From Pseudomonadales bacterium (GTDB taxonomy: Bacteria; Pseudomonadota; Gammaproteobacteria; Pseudomonadales; Azotimanducaceae), in NCBI GenBank assembly GCA_022827905.1, contig JAJEIQ010000041.1, positions 1 through 41,183 of the forward strand: 41,183 bases of DNA, given 5' to 3'. The position numbers and the translations under genes were made by a program. The notes under the pieces are model-generated. The model had not been told where the DNA came from and did not search any database. It was given only the letters and a program-made list of their open reading frames with translations. This document shows positions 1 through 7,350 of this stretch, in pieces (the stretch's first letter is position 1; each line of letters begins with the position of its first letter).

Positions 1-122
1 GCCGACACCCAAAATCCTCGCCTGAATCGGCCAATGCGCCCCACGCTGGTCGGTGGCTTGTAGTGCCGACCTATGGCCTCCAACAACCAAAAATCAATGA
101 CTTGCGCTTGAATCAGCGTTGA

Positions 123-803
123 GTTGCGGAAGTCGGGCTAGCACTGGAAATTGGCCTAGATGTTGCGCCGGTTGAGATCAGAACCATCGGCAACCGACAG
201 GTTCTATTGATTGAGCGTTACGACCGCGCGGTTGTTGAGGGACGCATCCGCCGCTTGCACCAAGAGGATTTCTGCCAAGCCCTCGGTCTAACCTCCGCCA
301 ACAAATACGCGGCCGACGGCGGCCCCCTGTTCCGCGATTGCTTCGCTCTTCTGCGCCGCACCGCAGCACGGCCCGCAAGGGAAGTCCTCAAGCTGTTCGA
401 CGCAGCGACGTTCAATCTCATCATCGGCAATGCCGATGCTCACGGCAAGAATTTCAGCTTGCTCCATCGCCGCACCGGCATCGAATTCGCACCCCTATAT
501 GATCTACTTTGCACCGTCGTTTATCCGCAGATCAGCCCCAAAATGGCCATGAAGATGGCAAAGCGGGCGAGCTTGGAAGCCATCAAGGCCAGCGATTGGA
601 AAGTGTTCGCCATGGAGACCGGCCTAAATGAGCCCTACATCCGCAGACGCATAGGTGAACTCACCGATGCTGTGGAAAGCCAAATCGAACACGCAGCCGC
701 TTCGTTAGCTCCAACTGCCGGCGGCACACAAGTCCTTGAACGCATTGCTGATCAGATCCTGCACCGCATCGTCGAACTTCGGCGAACCTGCCGCAAGACC
801 TGA
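123..803 (+). pseudogene. hipA: Decayed 3' fragment of a HipA-type toxin kinase gene
   Basis: HipA is the Ser/Thr kinase toxin of HipBA modules. Only the C-terminal half is readable. An in-frame stop lies at 120-122, and the frame then runs through residues resembling the HipA stretch 'ALEIGLDVAPVEI' and 'LLIERYDR'. The kinase core follows: 'NADAHGKNFSLL' is the catalytic loop (N-x-D-x-H-x-K-N) and 'PLYDLL' is the metal-binding Asp site. The first possible start is a TTG at 207, with no good ribosome binding site. Just upstream, another frame (about 110-133) reads as the HipA-like stretch preceding this one, which suggests a frameshift. About 200 residues of a usual 400-440 remain. The N-terminal subdomain and any hipB are not visible inside the window. 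An intact gene split by a sequencing error near the window edge cannot be excluded. Confidence 0.72.
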
Positions 804-817
804 GGCACCCTAAGGGT

Positions 818-1873
818 TCACAACCTCATCAATCGTTCCGCATTCGGGGTCAGCGCGGCGTCGAAATCGGTCGCCGGGCTGGACGGCGTATCCCAGCCGC
901 CGAAGTTGGTGCCGAACACCAGCCGTTCCTGGCCGACCGCCTCGACCAGCAGATTGCGCGCTGCCTCACCCTCCACGTGGGCGTCGTACCAGAGCTTGCG
1001 CGCTTCGTGGCGGAAGCCGTGCTCACGCACCGTTTCCGGCGCCCAGGCCCGGAGCCGCGCCATGCCGTCGTAGCGCCCCATCAGGAAGGGCAGCGCGCCG
1101 CCGCCGTGGGAGATGCAGATGTCCACATCGGGATGCCGTTCCATCACGCCACCGAAAATCAGGTTCGCCACCGCCAAGGATTCGTCATAGGCGTAGCCGA
1201 CGATCAGGCCCAAGTCAAAGTGGTTCAAACGCTCGTCCGCCGGCGGATTGGCGCCGTCGGTGGAGGCGGGGTGCAAAAACAAGGGCACGTTCAAAGCGAC
1301 TAGGGTCCGGTAGAAATCGTCCAAGCAAGGATCGTAAAGCGGAAAGGGGTAGTCGGTGCCAGTGTGGGCGGCCGTCAGACCCAAGTCCCGCACGGCCCGC
1401 TCCAACTCCCGGCAAGCTGCCTCCGGATCCTGCATGGGCAGCGCCGCCGCGCCCAGCAGTCGATGCGGATGCTTGGCCACAACTTCGGCCATGGCGTCGT
1501 TGTGAACACGGCAAAAGCGCTCGGCGATGTCCGCCTCAATGCCGTGGAACATGGTCAGCGGGTTGGGCGAAAGCAGCTGCAGGTCGATGCCGAGCCGGTC
1601 CATCAGCGCCAAGCGCTTGTCCACGTCCATGAACACCGTGCCCCGGTAGGCCATGGGCTTCATCCGGTAGGCACCGATGCGGAAGTACGACACACCATCG
1701 CCGTCCACCGCCAGTTCGGGGCCGTAACGCCCTGCCACGCCGAAGCCCGCCTCCAGCACGATGTGGGCGTGCAGGTCGACGATGCGTCCGCGGACCTTCG
1801 GTCCGTTGGAGTTTGGCTGAGGCCAAACTCCCTCACTACCGAGCGCTTCTGGAGGACGCTCCATGGCCCCCAT
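818..1873 (-). CDS. Amidohydrolase 2 (ACMSD-like) family metal-dependent hydrolase
   Basis: This is a TIM-barrel metallohydrolase or decarboxylase of the amidohydrolase-2 group, which includes ACMSD and gamma-resorcylate decarboxylase. The 351-residue protein carries the metal-binding HxH at residues 35-37 (DLHAHI), a barrel His in 'LFLHPAS', the 'ISHGGGALPF' motif, and a final 'FGTNFGGWDTP' near 321-330. In the last motif the usual GTD/GSD Asp is Asn, but an Asp follows at 328. The ATG at 1873 lies 9 bases after the stop of the ABM-domain gene, so the two are probably co-transcribed. The first ~28 residues are low in family similarity and are encoded by palindromic DNA, so the real family core begins near residue 29. 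The substrate is unknown; an aromatic or CoA-linked acid is plausible from context. Confidence 0.85.
   Translation of the reverse strand: MGAMERPPEALGSEGVWPQPNSNGPKVRGRIVDLHAHIVLEAGFGVAGRYGPELAVDGDGVSYFRIGAYRMKPMAYRGTVFMDVDKRLALMDRLGIDLQLLSPNPLTMFHGIEADIAERFCRVHNDAMAEVVAKHPHRLLGAAALPMQDPEAACRELERAVRDLGLTAAHTGTDYPFPLYDPCLDDFYRTLVALNVPLFLHPASTDGANPPADERLNHFDLGLIVGYAYDESLAVANLIFGGVMERHPDVDICISHGGGALPFLMGRYDGMARLRAWAPETVREHGFRHEARKLWYDAHVEGEAARNLLVEAVGQERLVFGTNFGGWDTPSSPATDFDAALTPNAERLMRL
1792..1831. repeat. Two short palindromes inside the 5' end of the amidohydrolase gene
   Basis: Two perfect hairpins lie back to back: ggacc-ttc-ggtcc at 1792-1804 and gagtttggc with its complement gccaaactc, separated by a 3-4 base loop, at about 1810-1831. 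They encode the poorly conserved N-terminal extension just before the metal-binding HxH motif. They resemble in form the other palindromic elements in this window, which suggests that the extension came from such an element. Confidence 0.6.
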
Positions 1874-1882
1874 AGTGCTGCC

Positions 1883-2242
1883 TTAAGGCTTGCCGCCGAA
1901 AAAGGCTTCGGCTTCCCGGGGCTGCCCTTCGGCGTCGTAAACGGGTTCATCGTCCGTGACCCGATACATCCGGTTCCAGTTGTTGACGATGCCGTACTTG
2001 CCGAGCACGGTCTTCATGTCCTCGTAGTTCTGGTGCTTGAAGTGCTCCGCCAAGGTCGGACCGTCGTCCCAGAGTTCATAGACCTGGATGCGGGTCGGCA
2101 CGCAAGGGTCCGCGGCGAAGCAGTAGGCTTGGCAGCCTGCTTCATCGTCCCGGGTGGCCTTTTGCACCGGCCCGGTTTCCAGCACCGCTTGGTCGCGGTC
2201 GGCTTGGTTGGCAAAGTCGATCATGGCGGCAACGACGATCAT
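1883..2242 (-). CDS. ABM-domain (antibiotic biosynthesis monooxygenase-like) small protein
   Basis: This 119-residue protein has the dimeric ferredoxin-like fold of the ABM/quinol monooxygenase group. Visible signs are the opening strand 'MIVVAAMIDF', a central 'GCQAYCFAAD' strand, the 'RIQVYELWDD' strand and the 'LAEHFKHQNYEDM' helix typical of ABM proteins. Family members are cofactor-free oxygenases or small detoxifying proteins. The C-terminal tail (residues 95-119) is longer than in minimal ABM proteins. The start has 'gggagaaaca' upstream as a Shine-Dalgarno-like sequence. It is the first gene of a two-gene unit with the downstream amidohydrolase, which suggests a shared catabolic role. 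The substrate is not predictable. Confidence 0.82.
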   Translation of the reverse strand: MIVVAAMIDFANQADRDQAVLETGPVQKATRDDEAGCQAYCFAADPCVPTRIQVYELWDDGPTLAEHFKHQNYEDMKTVLGKYGIVNNWNRMYRVTDDEPVYDAEGQPREAEAFFGGKP

Positions 2243-2332
2243 TGTTTCTCCCGTTCTTCTAAACTAGTGAATGCCATAAGTTAGGCGATGATGGCTCCAA
2301 TCATACACGGCCCGACCCGCCGTTCTTTCGCC

Positions 2333-3139
2333 TCAACCGCCACCCGTCTGGCCGTTCGCGGCTCGGCGGGACATGATCAGGTCGTAGGAGGCCTTGATCT
2401 CCGCAGTGCGTTCCGTTGCCGCCCGCATCATGTCTTCCGGCAATCCCTTGGAGACCAGCTTGTCCGGATGGTGCTGGCTGATTAGGCGCCGGTAGGCGCG
2501 CTTGATGTGGGCATCGCTGTCCGCCGGCGAGACGCCGAGGGCTCGGTAGGCGCCGTCAAGGTCGGCTTGGCTCGACGGCTGCGGCCCGCCGCTTCGATGG
2601 GCACGCCCCGCCATGGCCGCCACCAGCGCTTCGACCTGCCGAAACGCCACCTCAGGTATGCGCAGCCGCCCGGCAATCTCGTGCAGCACACTGCGCTCGG
2701 CGGCACCAACCTCCCCGTCCGCCCAAGCGGCCGACATCTGGATTTGCAGAAACACGAACTTAAGCTGGGCGGCTCGCCCATAGGCCGATTGGAAGGCATC
2801 CAATGCCTCGGCCAGATCGAAGTCCGGTGCCTTTCCGGCCCGGAACATGGCTCGAGCCTCGGCACGGCGCGCCTCGCTGAGACGCAGTTGGTCCATCACC
2901 CCTTCGGCGGCGCGAATCTCCTCCGCCGACACGCGGCCATCAGCTTTGCAGAGGTGCCCCATGACCGCAAAGGTCGTGTTGAAAAAGGTGGTGTGGTCCC
3001 GGGCACGGCTGAACCCGACGCCGCCGACAACCCGATTCGAATCCACCAGATGACCAAGCACCAAGCCGATCAGCGCGCCGATCGGCCCGCCAATCACAAA
3101 GCCAAGGATGCCCCCAACGACCTTGCCGCTAATGCCCAT
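2333..3139 (-). CDS. djlA: Co-chaperone DjlA (TerB-like plus J domain)
   Basis: DjlA is a membrane-anchored J-domain protein that stimulates DnaK at the inner membrane. The 268-residue length is typical. In order: a Gly-rich N-terminal membrane segment (about residues 8-30), which in the family forms a dimerising anchor; a TerB-like helical domain (about 50-165, with 'CKADGRVSAEEI' and 'AWADGEVGAAE'); and a C-terminal J domain (about 193-258) with the essential HPD motif at 224-226. The gene is separated by about 30 bases from the upstream SDR gene and by 90 from the ABM gene, so it may be transcribed alone. The family is common in gammaproteobacteria, which helps place the organism. Confidence 0.95.
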   Translation of the reverse strand: MGISGKVVGGILGFVIGGPIGALIGLVLGHLVDSNRVVGGVGFSRARDHTTFFNTTFAVMGHLCKADGRVSAEEIRAAEGVMDQLRLSEARRAEARAMFRAGKAPDFDLAEALDAFQSAYGRAAQLKFVFLQIQMSAAWADGEVGAAERSVLHEIAGRLRIPEVAFRQVEALVAAMAGRAHRSGGPQPSSQADLDGAYRALGVSPADSDAHIKRAYRRLISQHHPDKLVSKGLPEDMMRAATERTAEIKASYDLIMSRRAANGQTGGG

Positions 3140-3168
3140 GAGGGACTGTCAAGCCCTCCGCCCTGGGT

Positions 3169-3918
3169 CTAGAGGCCGCCGGTGACGTACAGGCATTGGC
3201 CGGTGATCCAGCCGGCCGCCGACGAAGCCATGAAGACAACGGCGTAGCCGATGTCCTCCGGAGCGCCGAGACGGCCCAAGGGCACGCCGATGAGCTTCTC
3301 GATCGGCTTGCCCTCGGGGAAATTGGTGGACTGATTGAAGTTTTCGGTCGGAATCGGGCCTGGCGCGACCGCGTTGACGCGGATGTTGGGCGCCAACTCC
3401 GCCGCCAGGGTCTGGGTGAGGCTGTTCACGGCCGCCTTTGAGGCCCCGTACGGGCCGTTCTTGAGTTGCGGCCCCATGGCGGCCCGCGAGGAGATGTTGA
3501 TGATGCTGCCGGACTCCATGGCCGCCGCCGCCCGCACCGCGCCCATCCAGACTGCCTTGAGGTTCAGGTCAAGCTGCGCATCCCAACGATCCTCCGGGGT
3601 GCGGGTTAGATATCGGGGGGTGGCATCGGGCAGCCCGCCGGCGTTGTTGACCCAAATGCTCAAGGCTCCCAAATCCTCGGCCGCCGCGATGAGCGGCTCA
3701 AGCTGTTCGCCTTCGGTCACGTCCGCCGGAACGACTTCAGCCCGCCGCCCCTTAGCGCGAACGGCGTCAGCCACCTCTTCGAGATCCGCCCGCGTTCGCG
3801 CGCTGACGACCACATCGGCGCCGGCCTCGGCCAAGCACAGGGCAATGCCCCGGCCGATGCCCTTGCCGGCTCCCGTAACCACGGCCACTTGGCCATCCAA
3901 TCGAAATGCATCCATCAT
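3169..3918 (-). CDS. Short-chain dehydrogenase/reductase (classical SDR)
   Basis: This NAD(P)-dependent oxidoreductase of 249 residues has all classical SDR marks. The cofactor motif 'TGAGKGIGRG' is near residues 15-24, 'NNAG' near 91-94, the catalytic Ser is in 'INISSRAAMG', the Tyr/Lys pair is in 'YGASK', and it ends with 'ITGQCLYVTGG'. The pattern is that of FabG/7-alpha-hydroxysteroid-dehydrogenase-like enzymes. Two Met codons start the frame; 'ggggaag' lies just upstream as a ribosome binding site. The gene is transcribed divergently from the P450 operon across a 200-base region with a perfect palindrome, so the two may share a regulator. The substrate is not predictable. Confidence 0.9.
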   Translation of the reverse strand: MMDAFRLDGQVAVVTGAGKGIGRGIALCLAEAGADVVVSARTRADLEEVADAVRAKGRRAEVVPADVTEGEQLEPLIAAAEDLGALSIWVNNAGGLPDATPRYLTRTPEDRWDAQLDLNLKAVWMGAVRAAAAMESGSIINISSRAAMGPQLKNGPYGASKAAVNSLTQTLAAELAPNIRVNAVAPGPIPTENFNQSTNFPEGKPIEKLIGVPLGRLGAPEDIGYAVVFMASSAAGWITGQCLYVTGGL

Positions 3919-3945
3919 TTCTTCCCCAAACCATTGTGTTGGCTC

Positions 3946-3957
3946 CGAAACGTTTCG
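3946..3957. promoter_or_regulatory. 12-base perfect palindrome, possible operator
   Basis: The sequence cgaaacgtttcg is perfectly self-complementary. It lies about 28 bases before the start codon of the minus-strand SDR, in the divergent region shared with the P450 operon. Position and symmetry suit binding by a dimeric repressor of the TetR or LacI type. No regulator gene is next to it, so this is inference from symmetry and position only. Confidence 0.35.
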
Positions 3958-3975
3958 AAGCGTCCGAATTCACGC

Positions 3976-4017
3976 CGAGTTGCGCAGCAACTCGAACGCT
4001 TCGCCGTAGGCGAAGCG
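3976..4017. repeat. Double-hairpin palindromic element
   Basis: Two adjacent perfect hairpins: cgagttgc-gca-gcaactcg (3976-3994) and cgcttcgcc-gta-ggcgaagcg (3997-4017). The gagttgc...gcaactc core recurs at 9333-9387. The preceding 'aattcacgccg' recurs twice at 6750-6776. This looks like a dispersed REP-like element sitting between divergent genes. There is no T-run, so it is unlikely to be a terminator. Confidence 0.7.
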
Positions 4018-4025
4018 CAACCCCT

Positions 4026-4053
4026 GTGACAGATGCGCCTTTTACACTATATT
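4026..4053 (+). promoter_or_regulatory. Probable sigma-70 promoter of the P450-SDR-yjbQ operon
   Basis: GTGACA (4026-4031, five of six matches to TTGACA) and TATATT (4048-4053, five of six to TATAAT) are separated by 16 bases. The site starts immediately after the palindromic element and leaves a leader of about 60 bases before the P450 start. This is the only strong match I see between the divergent genes. Confidence 0.55.
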
Positions 4054-4120
4054 GAACGCCAATGCCTTGTTGAGCATCCCATTTCCTGCCTTTTCCCCTG
4101 CGCGACCGGAGGTTCGCCAC

Positions 4121-5416
4121 ATGACGCAACTGGCCAGCTACAACCTGATGGAGGATAGTACGCGGGAGTGCCCATTCCCCTACTTCAAGGCCATCCGGCA
4201 CGAAGCCCCGGTTTACTTCATGGCGGAACTCGGCGCTTGGTACGTCTCCCGCTACGAGGACCTGCGCTACGTCAAGAAACACCCGGAGCTGTTTTCCAAC
4301 AACATCTATGAGTTCGGCGCCCGCCAGGGCGAAAGCCGCGACATCGCCGAAACCTACCGCAGCGAACACGGCTGGGAACGGGTCTCCACCCTGCAGCGCA
4401 CCGACCCACCGGTGCATTCAAAGTACCGCAAGCTCATCAACCACGCCTTCACCGTGAAACGCATCCGCGCCATGACGCCCTACGTGGAGACGGTGGTCAA
4501 CGACCTCATCGACGCCTTCATTGACTGCGGGGAATGCGACTTTGTCCGCGACTTCGCCATTCCCCTGCCCTGCACGGTCATCGCCGACCAACTCGGCGTG
4601 CCCCGGGAGAAGATCTGGCAGCTTAAGGCGTGGTCCGACGCCATGCTGGCCCCCGGCGGCGGCTTCGTTGACGAGGCTGAGGCACTGCAATGCGGCAAGC
4701 TGGTGGTGGAGGCTCAGCGCTTCTTCGCCAGCGTCATCGAGGAGCGGCGGCGCGAGCCCCGAGACGACATCATTTCCGACTTGGCCCACGCCCGGGTGGT
4801 CGATGAGCGCTGCGGCCCAGGCGAGGAGCGGGGCCTCGACATGCACGAGTTGCAGGATCTGCTCGACCAACTGCTCACCGGCGGTAACGAGACCACCACC
4901 AACGCCATCGGCTCGGCACTGATGCTGCTGCTTCAGCGTCCCGGCACCATGGAGCGGATGCGCGACGATCCCAAGCTGCTGCGCAATTTCATCGAGGAGT
5001 CGCTGCGCTTTGAGACGCCCGTCATTCACCTGTGGCGGGTCACCACCCAGGATACCGAGCTCGGCGGCGTGCAACTGCCCAAGGGGGCAAGCTTGGCGCT
5101 CGGCTACGCATCGGCCAATCGGGACGAGGCGGTGTTTGAGGACGGCGAGACCTTCGACATCGCCCGCAAGAGGGCGGGCGCTCATCTCGCCTTCGGCTCC
5201 GGCCCGCACCACTGCCCCGGCGCGGCGCTGGCCCGCCAAGAGATGTTCTCCACCTTCACCATCCTGCTGAACCGCCTGCAGAACATCCGCCTCAAGGATT
5301 CGCAAGACGCCTTCGAGCACGTGCCGAGCAATTTCCTGCGCGGGCTCAAGCAGCTCGACATCACCTTCGACGTGCGTAACCGGGCCCCGCACCATCCGGG
5401 CGCTTCAGCGTACTAG
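4121..5416 (+). CDS. Cytochrome P450 monooxygenase
   Basis: This soluble bacterial (class I type) P450 of 431 residues would need separate ferredoxin and reductase partners, none of which are nearby. The I-helix oxygen-activation motif is 'GGNETTT' (254-260), the K-helix ExxR is E293-R296 and the heme-binding loop is 'FGSGPHHCPG' with axial Cys375. I chose the ATG at 4121, not an upstream in-frame start, because GGAGG sits eight bases before it and the protein then begins at the usual place relative to the first conserved 'FPYFKAIRHEAPVYF'. The next gene starts one base after the stop. The sequence style resembles P450s acting on steroid, terpenoid or fatty substrates, but the substrate is inference. 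Confidence 0.93.
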   Translation: MTQLASYNLMEDSTRECPFPYFKAIRHEAPVYFMAELGAWYVSRYEDLRYVKKHPELFSNNIYEFGARQGESRDIAETYRSEHGWERVSTLQRTDPPVHSKYRKLINHAFTVKRIRAMTPYVETVVNDLIDAFIDCGECDFVRDFAIPLPCTVIADQLGVPREKIWQLKAWSDAMLAPGGGFVDEAEALQCGKLVVEAQRFFASVIEERRREPRDDIISDLAHARVVDERCGPGEERGLDMHELQDLLDQLLTGGNETTTNAIGSALMLLLQRPGTMERMRDDPKLLRNFIEESLRFETPVIHLWRVTTQDTELGGVQLPKGASLALGYASANRDEAVFEDGETFDIARKRAGAHLAFGSGPHHCPGAALARQEMFSTFTILLNRLQNIRLKDSQDAFEHVPSNFLRGLKQLDITFDVRNRAPHHPGASAY

Positions 5417-5417
5417 C

Positions 5418-6311
5418 ATGGGGCGCCTGACTGGAAAACGCATGGTGATAACCGGTTCGTCCCGGGGCTTGGGCCGGGGCTTCGCCGCTGCGGCGGCGGC
5501 CGAGGGCGCTTCGGTCATCGTCAATGGCACCAACGAGGCTGCGCTCAACGAAACCGCCGAAGCGATTCGCGCCGCTGGCGGCAACGTGGCCGCGGTTCCA
5601 GGTTCCGTGGCGGAACCCGCCGTCGCCGAAGCCTTGGTGGAAACTTGCGTGGAGCGCTTCGGCGGCATCGACGTGATGGTCAACAACGCCGGCATCGTGC
5701 GCGACCGCACCCTGCTCAAAATGACCGTAGCGGAGTGGGACGCCGTCATCGAAGTGCATCTGCGCGGTGCCTTTCTCTGCACCCAGCAGGCTGCGCTGGC
5801 GATGCGCGAGGCCGGCGGCGGCCACATCATTCAGGTCATCTCCGCCTCCGGACTGGTCGGCGGCTTCGGCCAAGGCAACTACGCCGCCGCCAAGGAAGGC
5901 ATGATCGGCCTGATGCGCACCGCGCTGCTGGAGTTCAGCCGCTTCAACATCCGCAACAACGCGCTGTGGCCCATCGGCCAAACTGACATGACCCAAGTGG
6001 TCTTTGAACGGGCGCGGGCCGCCGCGGCCCAACAGGGGGAACCGGCTCCGGACCCGGTGGCCATGGGATTCGGCACCCCAGAGGAAGTGGCATCGGGGCT
6101 CGTCTGGTTGGCCAGCGATGGCGCAGCCCACTTCAACGGCCAGATTCTCACCTTCAATGGCCGCAAGACCGGCCTGTGGACCCACCCGGCGGAGCGCCAC
6201 GTCTCCTTTCGCGATGCGCCCTGGTCACCCGATGACCTGGACGCCCACTACAAGGACGTGGAGCCGCTGGCGGTCAACGCGCCGGAACGAACAGCGCCCA
6301 GCGGGAAATAA
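5418..6311 (+). CDS. SDR family oxidoreductase (FabG / MFE-2-like)
   Basis: This 297-residue short-chain dehydrogenase starts one base after the P450 stop, so the two are certainly co-transcribed. Motifs: TGSSRGLG (12-19), NNAG (89-92), catalytic Ser in 'ISASG' near 142-144, Tyr155 and Lys159 in 'NYAAAK'. At the tetrad Asn position the protein has 'EVHLRGAF', with His, as seen in beta-oxidation-type (MFE-2-like) 3-hydroxyacyl-CoA dehydrogenases. A ~45-residue C-terminal extension ('TGLWTHPAERHVSF...') goes beyond a minimal SDR. A likely role is oxidising the hydroxyl made by the P450 or a 3-hydroxyacyl-CoA; neither is shown directly. Confidence 0.9.
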   Translation: MGRLTGKRMVITGSSRGLGRGFAAAAAAEGASVIVNGTNEAALNETAEAIRAAGGNVAAVPGSVAEPAVAEALVETCVERFGGIDVMVNNAGIVRDRTLLKMTVAEWDAVIEVHLRGAFLCTQQAALAMREAGGGHIIQVISASGLVGGFGQGNYAAAKEGMIGLMRTALLEFSRFNIRNNALWPIGQTDMTQVVFERARAAAAQQGEPAPDPVAMGFGTPEEVASGLVWLASDGAAHFNGQILTFNGRKTGLWTHPAERHVSFRDAPWSPDDLDAHYKDVEPLAVNAPERTAPSGK

Positions 6312-6333
6312 CTGGACCAAGCAAGGGCTTTCC

Positions 6334-6744
6334 ATGAACCTGACGTTGAACGTACGCAACAACGGCCAGGGCTTAAGCGAAATCACGGCGGAAGTGGCGG
6401 CAGCGGTGCAAGGCTGCGGGGTGCGGGACGGGCTGGCCACCCTCTACATCAGGCACACATCGGCAAGCCTGATCATCCAGGAAAACGCCGACCCCAGCGT
6501 TGTGCAAGACCTGCAGCACTGGCTGAACCGGTTGGTGCCGGAGAACGATGACCTCTACACCCACACCGCGGAAGGCCCGGACGACATGCCCGCGCACATC
6601 AAGTCCGCGCTAACCGCCACCAGCCTGTCGATTCCGCTAGTGAACGGCGAACTGGCCCTGGGAACCTGGCAAGGCGTCTTCCTGTGGGAGCACCGCCACC
6701 ATCGCGGCGAACGGCAGGTGTTGATCAACGTGCTTGGCGAGTAG
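6334..6744 (+). CDS. yjbQ: YjbQ family (UPF0047) protein
   Basis: This 136-residue protein of the UPF0047/YjbQ family is annotated elsewhere as secondary thiamine-phosphate synthase; its physiological role is unsettled. Family marks are 'LYIRHTSASLIIQENADP', 'DDMPAHIKSAL', 'LALGTWQGVFLWEHR' and the invariant histidines in 'RHTSAS', 'PAHIK' and 'WEHR'. The start is ATG 6334, because the protein then begins at the normal family N-terminus; the same frame is open far upstream but antisense-like. It lies 22 bases after the SDR stop, likely in the same transcript. YjbQ genes are often found with unrelated neighbours. Confidence 0.92.
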   Translation: MNLTLNVRNNGQGLSEITAEVAAAVQGCGVRDGLATLYIRHTSASLIIQENADPSVVQDLQHWLNRLVPENDDLYTHTAEGPDDMPAHIKSALTATSLSIPLVNGELALGTWQGVFLWEHRHHRGERQVLINVLGE

Positions 6745-6750
6745 CGAGCA

Positions 6751-6776
6751 ATTCACGCCGTAAATTCACGCCGTAA
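6751..6776. repeat. Perfect 13-base tandem duplication
   Basis: attcacgccgtaa occurs twice head to tail just after the yjbQ stop. The first ten bases also occur at 3969-3978 directly before the palindromic element there, so the unit is probably part of the same dispersed element, partly duplicated here. No terminator-like hairpin is visible in the 100-base gap. Confidence 0.7.
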
Positions 6777-6847
6777 CTCAAGGCTTCCCGTTCGGCCCGG
6801 AATGGGGTAAAAAGCTCCTTTCCACGGTAATCCACTTGGGGGAGTTG

Positions 6848-7288
6848 ATGCCGAGCATCGCAGACCAGATTCCAATCGCCGAAGGGCTGTTCACTTGGCC
6901 GTCCAACGACCCGCGCTTGATCGGCAGCAAGTGCAACGATTGCGGGACGGTCACTTTCCCCGCCCAGTCCGGCTGCCCGGCCTGCTGCGGGGAGAACACC
7001 GAGCCCATTGAGCTTGAGCGCAAGGGCAAGCTCTGGACTTGGACCATTCAGGGTTTTCTGCCCAATCGCCCGCCCTACGAAGGCCCGGAGACGCCCGAGA
7101 CCTTTGAGCCCTTTGGCGTCGGCTACGTGGAGTTGCCGAATCAGGTGCGCGTCGAAACCCGCATCCAAACCGAGGACATCGCCAAGTTGCGCATCGGCAT
7201 GGAAATGGACTTGGTGGTCGAAAAGTACATCGAACGCGATGGCAAGGACATCATCGCCTATTTCTTCCGGCCAGCGGACGAGAGCTGA
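6848..7288 (+). CDS. DUF35 zinc-ribbon/OB-fold protein (thiolase partner)
   Basis: This 146-residue protein of the DUF35 type has an N-terminal zinc ribbon with two Cys pairs ('CNDCG' and 'CPACC') and a C-terminal OB-fold ('GKLWTWTIQGF', 'PFGVGYVEL', 'GMEMDLVVEKY'). DUF35 proteins partner with thiolase-fold proteins. In steroid degraders, DUF35 plus Ltp2-type proteins form a CoA-ester aldolase. The thiolase-like gene follows after 62 bases, in that usual order. I place the start at ATG 6848, with a G-rich 'gggggag' before it, rather than the TTG 12 bases earlier. Confidence 0.9.
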   Translation: MPSIADQIPIAEGLFTWPSNDPRLIGSKCNDCGTVTFPAQSGCPACCGENTEPIELERKGKLWTWTIQGFLPNRPPYEGPETPETFEPFGVGYVELPNQVRVETRIQTEDIAKLRIGMEMDLVVEKYIERDGKDIIAYFFRPADES

Positions 7289-7310
7289 GCAACGGAGCCT
7301 GTTTCCTGAA

Positions 7311-7332
7311 CCATGACCAACCCATGACCAAC
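7311..7332. repeat. Perfect 11-base tandem duplication before the thiolase start
   Basis: ccatgaccaac is repeated head to tail between the DUF35 gene and the thiolase-like gene. The Shine-Dalgarno 'gaaggag' of the thiolase gene follows immediately. Each copy contains an ATG followed by a short frame. It is likely a replication-slippage duplication. Confidence 0.65.
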
Positions 7333-7350
7333 TCTTGAAGGAGCACACTA

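Noticed and set aside
818-2284. Long plus-strand frames (for example 1364-2284) opposite the amidohydrolase and ABM genes
   Set aside because: They are antisense to well-supported genes and show no family motifs; long shadow frames are expected in GC-rich DNA.
3110-3168. TTGACA-like sequence just before djlA on the minus strand
   Set aside because: It is only about ten bases before the start codon, so a -10 box would fall inside the gene.
4121-6311. P450 plus SDR as a secondary-metabolite biosynthetic cluster
   Set aside because: No polyketide, peptide or terpene synthase is nearby; the context is catabolic.
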